DNA of 64,000 nt, taken from contig CAYJGF010000002.1 in the NCBI GenBank assembly GCA_964369965.1, positions 1 through 64,000 of the forward strand, in the 5' to 3' direction. Numbering within the stretch: the first letter of the stretch is position 1; each line of letters starts with the position of its first letter. The notes under the pieces are model-generated. The model searched no databases and had not been told where the DNA came from. It saw only the letters and a program-made list of their open reading frames with translations. Origin of the DNA: CAYJBH01 sp964369965 (GTDB taxonomy: Bacteria; Bacillota; Clostridia; Oscillospirales; Ruminococcaceae). A program made the position numbers and the translations under genes. This document shows positions 53,308 through 60,925 of this stretch, piece after piece.

Positions 53308-54426
53308 ATGAAAACGCAGTTGAAATATGTAAATTTTTATAAGCGTTCACTTCAAAAAGGTTACCTTGACGGCTTTGTTGCGGATGAGGAGCTTAATATA
53401 ACTCTGTCCATCGACCGTGACGTCGCCTGTTATGTCACGCCGTTTTTTGACACCTATGACGAGGATATGACCTACAACCGACTTGTGATAGAGGGGGAGT
53501 TTGAAAACTTGCGTTTGGAGGTGGTGGTTGCCGCGACCGACGAGTTGCAACATTATCACAACAACAAACTCTACAATCTCGACGAGCTGTTGCGAGGTGA
53601 CGAGGTCTCGGCATATGAAAAAGGGCAGATATTATGCGCCCTGCCCCATGTGCGCCGTGTGGACACCACCGACATTATCCTGCACTCGCTCAAAGGGCGG
53701 TACGTTTTCGTCTATGTCGCCGCCGTGCTTAAAAGCGACGCTTTTGCGCTGATAAAGGGGCTGCGCCTTGAATTCCCGAAGTACACATTCAGCGACTATC
53801 TGCCGGAAATATATCAAGGGGACGACTTTTTCGACCGTTATCTCGCGGTGATGCAGTCCAAATACCTTGACATTGAGCGTGAGATTGATCGCCTGCCGGA
53901 CGCTCTTGACTATGAAAAAGCGGACAGGGAGAGTGTTTTGCGACTCGCCTCCTGGCTTGGGGTGGAGGAGTATGCGAAATATCTCAACACCGAACAGATG
54001 CGATACATGATAAAAAATATCGACCTTTTTCAAGGCGGTAAGGGCACGCGAAAGACGTTGGAGGAGCTTATCTTCCTCGTGTGTGGGATAAGACCGCATA
54101 TTGTCGAGAACTTCCAGTGGAGCAGATATCCGACAAATGCCGCCACAAAAAAGCTCAACATGGAGTTATACGGTGACACACGCAATCACTTTGCGGTGAT
54201 ACTCAACCTGTCACAGCGCACCGAGCCACTGCCCATTTCGGAGCGGGAGCTGGAAAAACTTATCGAAAATTACAGCGGAATCGGCACACGGTTTAAGCTG
54301 GTCTGCCTGCGCAAGGCGTATCATACCGACACATATTGCTATACCGATGTCAACTGTTTTTTATCCACACCGCAAACGGCGGCGGTGGACAATATCAGCC
54401 TCGGCGGATATGTTGTAGTGGGATAA
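53308..54426 (+). CDS. Tail protein gpI-like, last structural CIS gene
   Basis: A 372-residue protein with a P2 gpI-type domain in its second half: FSDYLPEIYQGDDFFDRYLA, VMQSKYLDIEREIDRLPDAL, LASWLGVEEYAKYL and FQGGKGTRKTLEELIFLVCG. Such proteins join wedges to fibres at the baseplate edge. No fibre gene follows, as it would in phages; the next gene is a dynamin-like GTPase behind a new promoter. The N-terminal ~160 residues are an unrecognised beta-rich domain. Confidence 0.88.
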   Translation: MKTQLKYVNFYKRSLQKGYLDGFVADEELNITLSIDRDVACYVTPFFDTYDEDMTYNRLVIEGEFENLRLEVVVAATDELQHYHNNKLYNLDELLRGDEVSAYEKGQILCALPHVRRVDTTDIILHSLKGRYVFVYVAAVLKSDAFALIKGLRLEFPKYTFSDYLPEIYQGDDFFDRYLAVMQSKYLDIEREIDRLPDALDYEKADRESVLRLASWLGVEEYAKYLNTEQMRYMIKNIDLFQGGKGTRKTLEELIFLVCGIRPHIVENFQWSRYPTNAATKKLNMELYGDTRNHFAVILNLSQRTEPLPISERELEKLIENYSGIGTRFKLVCLRKAYHTDTYCYTDVNCFLSTPQTAAVDNISLGGYVVVG

Positions 54427-54450
54427 AAATTTTTCAAAACCCCTTTTCTT

Positions 54451-54513
54451 TACCGCTCAAATTATGTATAATAGAGATAGGTATCTGCCTCGGTACGGCT
54501 GTGGGCAGATACC
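54451..54513 (+). promoter_or_regulatory. Promoter and 5' leader hairpin of the dynamin operon
   Basis: A TATAAT (54467-54472) has only a weak -35 and is preceded by TACCGCTCAA (54451-54460). The same ten bases occur at 60865-60874, in front of the second AAA+ gene. The transcript would start near 54479, exactly at a perfect 10-bp stem (54480-54489 with 54504-54513, core GGTATCTGCC, 14-base loop). There is no T-run, so it is more likely a stability or regulatory leader than a terminator. Confidence 0.55.
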
Positions 54514-54550
54514 ATTTACCCGTATCAACATAAATTGTCGGAGGTGTTTT

Positions 54551-56122
54551 TTGGAAAAACCGGATAAAGCAATGAAAATGTTGCTTGATATTGCCGACAA
54601 ATATAAAGTCGATGTCAGCTGTGAGGCAAATGAGCTAATTAAAATACTTACACAAAACGTAACGGTTCCGATGGTAGGGGGATTTAATACCGGCAAAAGT
54701 TCCGCGCTCAACGCCATATTAGAGCAGGAGTTGTTGCCGACCGGCAACCTGCCGGAGGAGTGCCCGCCGGTCGAGATATCCTATGGTGAAAATGAGCTTT
54801 TGCTCTGCCGACACGACACCATGCAACGGGTTGACCTGTGCGCACTGCGTGACCGGAGTGTCCCACTGGGTGGGATTAACGCCATAAAACTCAAGGTCAA
54901 AAACGATTTTTTAAAAAGCGTCGATAATATAGTGCTTGTCGACCTGCCCGGTTATGACTCCGGCACCGAGCTACATGACAGATGGATACAAAACTATCTT
55001 TTAAGATGCTATGCCTATATCTTAGTGGTGGCGGCGGACGAGCCGGTGGTCAAACACTCCATTGTCGAACTGCTCCTCGGATACACCACACCGAACAAAC
55101 CCATCTTTGTTGTTTTGACCAAATGTGACAAGATACCGCCGACGGAGCTGCGCCGCTGTAACGAGTATATTGAGAATACCATAAAAACCTATCTGCCGGT
55201 CAATAAGATATACATAGCAAATGCCGAGGTTGGAGTCGGTCGCTCCACCGATAGGGTCAAATCCCTCATCTCGCAGATAAATTCGCTTATTCGTCTGGAA
55301 CAGGTGCAGGTGTTGCGGCGTTATTGCCTTGGTATCAGCTATCTTTTAAAGACGGTGGTGGAGAATGAACTGCTCACCGTTGACCTGCCCGTGCCGGAGC
55401 GACAGCGCCTGACCGAGAAGCAAAACGTACGGTTTTTTAAACTCAAACAGGGGTGTGAGAGCACTCTTGACGAGCTGGAGGACAATGTCGACAAGGTTCT
55501 GTCCAAGGTGCGAATAAACATTAAAAGTTTGACAGCGCAGTTGCAAGACCCGATTATTTCACTTATAATCAGCTCTCAGGATGTAAATGCGTTCCTTGCC
55601 GGCATCATACCGGCATATATTAATAAAGAGGTGTATTCCACCGTCAATCCGGCGTTTTTAGCCAGTGAGCGCAGTATAAACGCGCATCTTCACCTTAGCG
55701 GATTGAGTGAGAGGTTTATAGAATTTGATGAAAATGACATTTCGCCGAGGGTGCTGGTTGAGGCGATGTCTCGCGAGGAGGGGTTCATGTCAAATGTGGG
55801 CACCTATGCCGCGAGGATTAACCGAAAGATTAAAAAAGAGGACGGTATAAGGATAGTGAGCGAGCTGATACTCCCTGAAATAGAACAGCACATCATCGGC
55901 TGTATTGAGCGCGTGAGTGCCAGATTTTTACAGGACTATATCCAGTCGGTACGAGAGCATGTCGAGCATGTGAGTGAGACGAAAGACCGCATCATAAATG
56001 CCATCTCAAAGCCAAAATCCACCGATACAGTGGTTGATATTGAGGGCATAAAGCAGGATTTAAAAAGCCTCAACGACTATATCGATAATATTCAAACAAA
56101 GGGGGAGTACCCCACCGATTAG
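54551..56122 (+). CDS. Dynamin-like GTPase 1
   Basis: A 523-residue GTPase. I start at TTG 54551, behind GGAGGTG. Upstream in-frame codons overlap the promoter and leader hairpin. G1 is GGFNTGKS (43-50), G3 is DLPG (131-134) and G4 is TKCD (190-193), all intact. After the G domain come helices with heptad-like spacing (~300-345 and ~485-520), as in bacterial dynamin-like proteins. No transmembrane segment is obvious. Bacterial dynamins usually work as pairs that assemble on and reshape or fuse membranes, and a second, larger one follows 29 bases downstream. I know of no such pair in classical Afp or PVC loci. Confidence 0.85.
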   Translation: MEKPDKAMKMLLDIADKYKVDVSCEANELIKILTQNVTVPMVGGFNTGKSSALNAILEQELLPTGNLPEECPPVEISYGENELLLCRHDTMQRVDLCALRDRSVPLGGINAIKLKVKNDFLKSVDNIVLVDLPGYDSGTELHDRWIQNYLLRCYAYILVVAADEPVVKHSIVELLLGYTTPNKPIFVVLTKCDKIPPTELRRCNEYIENTIKTYLPVNKIYIANAEVGVGRSTDRVKSLISQINSLIRLEQVQVLRRYCLGISYLLKTVVENELLTVDLPVPERQRLTEKQNVRFFKLKQGCESTLDELEDNVDKVLSKVRINIKSLTAQLQDPIISLIISSQDVNAFLAGIIPAYINKEVYSTVNPAFLASERSINAHLHLSGLSERFIEFDENDISPRVLVEAMSREEGFMSNVGTYAARINRKIKKEDGIRIVSELILPEIEQHIIGCIERVSARFLQDYIQSVREHVEHVSETKDRIINAISKPKSTDTVVDIEGIKQDLKSLNDYIDNIQTKGEYPTD

Positions 56123-56151
56123 TATTATACACGAAAGGACACCACCTCGAC

Positions 56152-58251
56152 ATGATTTATGAAAAGACAATAGCTCAGGAGGAACAGCATCGGCGTTTTA
56201 CCGAGCTGTTGAGCGAGGTGCAGGTGTCCCTATCCCCATACAGCGAGTTTATCGACACAGACGAGATACTGCAACTGAAGAAAAATTTCGAGAAAAAACT
56301 TTTCGACTTTTTCAGTGCCGAGCGCAAGTTCAACATTGCGGTTATCGGGCAGGTCAAGTCCGGCAAATCCTCCTTTATCAACGCATTAATATTCAAGGGT
56401 GAGCAGATACTCCCACAGGCGAGGACACCGAAAACATGCGTTCTCACCATGGTGGAGCACTCGGACGAGCAAAAATTATGCATCGAGTTTTATGACGTGT
56501 TTGAATGGACCGAGCTTAAAAAGCTGGCACGACTTTCCATCGATACCATTCAGGTGCACGCCGCGCGCGACATTATCACCATGGCGCAAAACAGTGATGT
56601 GAGCATGAATGCCTGCTTTGAGGAGCAGATACGCACCATCGATATTAACGAGCGCAGTGAGCTCAACGCTATATTAGAGGATTATGTCGGTGAGAGTGGG
56701 CGATATACCCCGTTTGTCAAGGCGGTGACTTTAAAGATGAACCTGCCGGAGCTGGAAAATATATCGTTGGTCGACACCCCCGGGCTCAACGACCCTGTGC
56801 CGTCGCGTCGTGTCATGACACAGCGTTTTTTAGAGCACTGTGATGCGGCATTTTTTCTAAGCCCTGCCGCATACTTTTTAGACAGCAACGACATAGCGCT
56901 GGTCAGCTCTCAACTGCCTCAAAAGGGCACAAAGCGGCTGTTGCTCATCGCCAGTCAATTCGACAATGCGTTGATGGACACGCTCAAAGAGGGGGAGGAT
57001 ATCGAGCAAGCCGAGGAGCGGCTTAAAAATGCACTGGAGGACCGCGCGAGAAAATGCGTCGGCATTATGGCGAAAAACCTCGCTTCGTTTGACTGCTCAA
57101 AACAGATTATCGATGTTGTAAATCAGTGTCAACAACCGTATTTTGTATCGGTGGTTGCCCATCATATGTCGTTGACGCTCAAAAAAAACTACAACGAGCT
57201 GGAAAAGTTGGTGGACGAGCGCCTGTCGCGACACGTCAAGCTGACTAAAAAGAAACTCGCGCAGATATCCGGTTTTGAGAGCGTGAGTGATGTATTCGAC
57301 AGCATGACACAGCAAAAGCAGGAGCTGTTGATGAGCAAAGCCGCGTCCTTTGCGGTGGTCGCGAGCAGTGAATTGAAGCAACTTTTGCATAAAAAAAGTA
57401 TGGAGATACAGGGCGATATAGCGCGCACTAACAGCGAAATGATGCCGCAGTACGAACAAAAAAACAACGAAATAAAGACAAAGATAGTGTCGGTGCGCTC
57501 GGCGGTGGACGAGGTTTTTGATGAGTGTTATAATCACATCGAGCAAGGTGCATATGATAGATTTGTGGAGATGTATAACCGCCGCAAAAAGATAAAGCCG
57601 GGGGTGAAAACCGAGGTGAAAGTGGTTCACATCGACATTGATGTGAGCGATAGCGTCTGGTACAACCCCTTTACCTGGAATAAAAAACACAGAGAATATA
57701 TCACCCAACAAAAGAGGGTAAAATACGCCGACACCAACGATGTTTTGCAGGAGCTATCCTTTGCCGAGCAAAATGTACGGGAGATGTATGCCGAGTTGCG
57801 CGAGGAGTTGATGAGCTTTAACACCCTGCAACAAAAATTGCAAAACGCCCTGTTGCCCATATCCGGCAAGGAGCAGGGGGAGCTGTGCGGCATGATAGAG
57901 ATGTCGTTGCGAAAGATAAACATGCCACAGTTGATGTTCGATTTTAAGGAGATTAAGGACAAGTTGCACGGGCGGTTTGACGGCAAAATAAGTGACGAGA
58001 CAAGGGCGCATGAGCTGATAAGCTACTCCGATGAGCTGATGAAAAACTCACTCGACCTCATAAGTGTGAAACTGCAAAAAAATGTGAACGCGTTTGAAAC
58101 ATCACTGCGCCGTGCGAGTGAACAGCTGTGCACATTGATTTTAAAGTCCGATTATGAGCGGCAGGCGCAATTTTCAAGAGAGTTGGATAGGGACAAACGT
58201 GCTCTCTTTTTGCGCACCGAGGCGGTGGAAACGCTCTCAAAGTATATTTAA
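56152..58251 (+). CDS. Dynamin-like GTPase 2
   Basis: A 699-residue dynamin-like protein. G1 is GQVKSGKSS (66-74), the switch threonine is near TPKTCVLTM, G3 is DTPGLNDP (208-215), and the G4 region is IASQFDNA. Long helices follow (~390-470, ~530-690), with a hydrophobic patch around VWYNPFTWN (~503-511) that could contact membrane like a dynamin paddle. There is a clear ATG with GAAAGGA 13 bases upstream. Together with the previous gene it probably forms a heteromeric membrane-remodelling complex; association with the CIS is inferred from location. Confidence 0.88.
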   Translation: MIYEKTIAQEEQHRRFTELLSEVQVSLSPYSEFIDTDEILQLKKNFEKKLFDFFSAERKFNIAVIGQVKSGKSSFINALIFKGEQILPQARTPKTCVLTMVEHSDEQKLCIEFYDVFEWTELKKLARLSIDTIQVHAARDIITMAQNSDVSMNACFEEQIRTIDINERSELNAILEDYVGESGRYTPFVKAVTLKMNLPELENISLVDTPGLNDPVPSRRVMTQRFLEHCDAAFFLSPAAYFLDSNDIALVSSQLPQKGTKRLLLIASQFDNALMDTLKEGEDIEQAEERLKNALEDRARKCVGIMAKNLASFDCSKQIIDVVNQCQQPYFVSVVAHHMSLTLKKNYNELEKLVDERLSRHVKLTKKKLAQISGFESVSDVFDSMTQQKQELLMSKAASFAVVASSELKQLLHKKSMEIQGDIARTNSEMMPQYEQKNNEIKTKIVSVRSAVDEVFDECYNHIEQGAYDRFVEMYNRRKKIKPGVKTEVKVVHIDIDVSDSVWYNPFTWNKKHREYITQQKRVKYADTNDVLQELSFAEQNVREMYAELREELMSFNTLQQKLQNALLPISGKEQGELCGMIEMSLRKINMPQLMFDFKEIKDKLHGRFDGKISDETRAHELISYSDELMKNSLDLISVKLQKNVNAFETSLRRASEQLCTLILKSDYERQAQFSRELDRDKRALFLRTEAVETLSKYI

Positions 58252-58263
58252 AAAGGGTGAAAG

Positions 58264-60828
58264 TTGGATAAAAACAGTGCGATAACAGTAAAAAGAGGTT
58301 GGCGCAAAAAACTGCCGACCCTGCTGTTTTGCACCGTTTTTTCTTTTGTTTTCATTTTGTTTATCACCTACAAATCACCGGTATCAGCCACCACCGTTCT
58401 CACCGCCACAGCCGAGGATGCCTACTACGGTACGGGGGTGACGATATCGGTCAACGGGAAACTCTCTGTGCTCGGTATCGATTTCCCACTCGCCAACAGT
58501 GAAATCACCGTCTTTCAGGTGGTAAACGGCACCGAGGTGGAGTTGGAGGGGGTGAGCGACACCACCGACAGTGCGGGCGATGCCACCATAGTTCTGGGCG
58601 GCACGCTCGGCGACCTGACGGTGGGGGTGAAGACCTTTAGACTCAAATCGTCGGTCGGCGGCTATGAAACGGACGTGGCGGTGAATATCCTGCCCTACGA
58701 TGCCGACAACAAGGTCGGGTTTTTAAGCGGTGGGGCGGAGCACGACAACAAGATTTGGTATAAAGCAGGCGAAGATGTGGTGATAAACGCGCCGTCCGGC
58801 TTTTCGCTCAGCAACAGTTTTGCACTTGTATCCAACGAATGGAAAGATAGTATCTCGGTGCCGGCGTTCGGCACAGAGGGGGAGGTGGCGGAGTATACCT
58901 ACTACCTCAAAAATAACGAGAGTGGCGCTATTTCGACGGCAAAGACCGCCAAGTTTTATACCGATCTCATGGCACCGACCGGTAAAATAACTGTTAATGA
59001 TATTGATTTCACCTTTCTTTCCACCACCGTCAACCTCGGCTTTTTTTATAACGAGGCGCCGACGGTGGAGATTGAGGGTGCGGACGGCAAAGGCTCCGGC
59101 ATTGCCTCAATAGAGTTTTTTGTGGACGATGAGGCAAAGAGCAAATCCGCAATGCCGTCGGTCGAGGACATGAGATGGGAGATGTATCGCGCCTTTGGCG
59201 TGGATTTTGAGCAAAGGACCGTCTCGGTCGTATATGCTCGAATTACCGACCGAGTGGGGAATGTCGCATATCTGTCCACCGACGCGGTGGTGCTGTATGA
59301 CAACAGTGCCTCCACCGCAAAGGATGTCGAGTTTGAAAAGACCGACAGTGCGGACCTGCGCCTTAGCCTTAATTCGTCCGGCAATACGATGGACGAGGTG
59401 AGTGTCAACGGCTCGTCCGTCTCGGTAGAGGATTTCACCGCCAAGACGAGCGGCAATACCACGACGCTTACTCTTACCGCGGAATATTTAAACACGCTCA
59501 AACAGGGCTTGTATGAGGTGGTTGTGAGCTATAACCCCCTCGGTGAGGAGTTTTTTGAGATGGACGGTTATGAGAATAACTTGCCAAAAAAGACCGAGTT
59601 TGAGCTGTCAATCCTCGGCGCAGAGCCGAAAGCCTCATGGAAACCGACCGACCAGACCTCCACCTTCACCGATGAGCCGATAACCTACACAGGGGAGGGG
59701 AATATCGACAAGGGCGCAGCGACCGGTTCGGTGTCCTATCGATATTACACAACGAAAAATGGTGGCAAGCCGCTCTCTGTCGCTCCCTCAAAGGTGGGCA
59801 AATACTATGTCGAGGCGGTTATCGCCGCCGACGATAACTACGCGGAATACGCACTTTCCCCCCGAGCGGAGTTATCCATTGTGGATGAGAGCTCAAACTC
59901 GAGTGGTAGCAACTCCGGCACAGGTACCGGCGGCAGCGGCACGAGCGGCAGCGGTTCAGGTAGCACCGGCAGTTCCGGCTCGAACGACTCCGGCGGTTCC
60001 GGCAGTGGTTCGGGGGGAGATACGGGCGAGTTAAACGGCGGCTCGGGCGATAATTCAAGCGGTGGGTTGTCCGAGTCAGAGGGTCTGTTTTTCCTGTTTT
60101 CGACAGACGATTTAACCGGCGATGTCATCCCACCGAGCGATGAAGGGCCCTCGGCAGAGGACAAATACACCGCCTTTGTGGGCAAGGAGATATCTCGGGA
60201 CGGCATAACATGGCTGAATGTCGGCGACCTTGCGACGGTCGGTGTCGACAACACAAACGGCGATATACCGGACGGTGCGCAGTTTTGGGTCAAGGTGGTC
60301 GACGGCGCCGGGCTTACCGCCGATTGGAACGACTACTATAGCGAAATAGATCCCGAGTATCGTGACGGGATTGACACCGGCAGTGCGATAATTATGCATA
60401 TGGGCATTCTTTTGCAGGACGGCAGGGCGTATAACGAGATGGAAAGGCTGTCTGTCTTCGTTCAAAATGATGGCGCATCGGATACCGAGAGTTTGAACGC
60501 ACTCTACATAAATTCCGGTCAAGAGGAGCCGTTATCCTTAATTTCGGCAGAGGATAGCCTTGCAGGGCAGGGGGCTTATGGTATAGAGCTAACTAAATTC
60601 ACCCCCATCATCATATATGAACAAAAGGGCGAGACGGTGATAAGCGAGGTCGCGCAAAACATCGGCGGTTTGATCAACACCGCCAATCAGGCGATATCGG
60701 GCGAATTGTCCGGGAGTTTAAAAGTTTTTTCTTATGTTGTGCAAAGGGTCTTTCTTGCGCTGTTGTGCATAACTATAGCGTTTGGCTTAATATTCGGGCT
60801 TTCAAGGGTGGTGAAAAAATCAAGCTGA
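58264..60828 (+). CDS. Membrane-anchored surface protein with Ig-like domains and Gly/Ser linker
   Basis: An 854-residue extracytoplasmic protein (TTG start, AAAGGG upstream). A signal peptide has basic KRGWRKK, a hydrophobic core, then PVSATT. Beta-rich Ig-like domains follow (~45-540). A long Gly/Ser linker (~545-600) leads to a final domain (~605-810) and a C-terminal membrane helix (~825-845) with a short basic tail. It is in the dynamin operon, 12 bases after GTPase 2. It probably displays a sensor or adhesin domain beyond the wall through the flexible linker. Receptor or stalk for the dynamin/CIS machinery is inference. Confidence 0.8.
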   Translation: MDKNSAITVKRGWRKKLPTLLFCTVFSFVFILFITYKSPVSATTVLTATAEDAYYGTGVTISVNGKLSVLGIDFPLANSEITVFQVVNGTEVELEGVSDTTDSAGDATIVLGGTLGDLTVGVKTFRLKSSVGGYETDVAVNILPYDADNKVGFLSGGAEHDNKIWYKAGEDVVINAPSGFSLSNSFALVSNEWKDSISVPAFGTEGEVAEYTYYLKNNESGAISTAKTAKFYTDLMAPTGKITVNDIDFTFLSTTVNLGFFYNEAPTVEIEGADGKGSGIASIEFFVDDEAKSKSAMPSVEDMRWEMYRAFGVDFEQRTVSVVYARITDRVGNVAYLSTDAVVLYDNSASTAKDVEFEKTDSADLRLSLNSSGNTMDEVSVNGSSVSVEDFTAKTSGNTTTLTLTAEYLNTLKQGLYEVVVSYNPLGEEFFEMDGYENNLPKKTEFELSILGAEPKASWKPTDQTSTFTDEPITYTGEGNIDKGAATGSVSYRYYTTKNGGKPLSVAPSKVGKYYVEAVIAADDNYAEYALSPRAELSIVDESSNSSGSNSGTGTGGSGTSGSGSGSTGSSGSNDSGGSGSGSGGDTGELNGGSGDNSSGGLSESEGLFFLFSTDDLTGDVIPPSDEGPSAEDKYTAFVGKEISRDGITWLNVGDLATVGVDNTNGDIPDGAQFWVKVVDGAGLTADWNDYYSEIDPEYRDGIDTGSAIIMHMGILLQDGRAYNEMERLSVFVQNDGASDTESLNALYINSGQEEPLSLISAEDSLAGQGAYGIELTKFTPIIIYEQKGETVISEVAQNIGGLINTANQAISGELSGSLKVFSYVVQRVFLALLCITIAFGLIFGLSRVVKKSS

Positions 60829-60840
60829 TAATAATCAAAC

Positions 60841-60891
60841 CTATACCAAAGTACAGTAGATAACTACCGCTCAATCGTTTATAATTATAAT
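60841..60891 (+). promoter_or_regulatory. Promoter of the second AAA+ operon with shared AAAGTACAG block
   Basis: CTAT-N3-AAAGTACAG (60841-60856), TAGATA (60857-60862), a 17-base spacer holding TACCGCTCAA (60865-60874), and TATAAT (60880-60885) with a second TATAAT at 60886-60891. The first block and its spacing repeat those at 20952-20996; the spacer block repeats that at 54451-54460. Confidence 0.65.
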
Positions 60892-60925
60892 AGATAGATA
60901 TAACATAAACAACACAGAGTGAATA

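Noticed and set aside
37747..54426. Complete contractile prophage or R-type tailocin
   Set aside because: No capsid, portal, terminase, holin or lysin genes. DUF4255 cap, DUF4280 tip and AAA+ ATPases identify an injection system of the Afp/PVC type instead.
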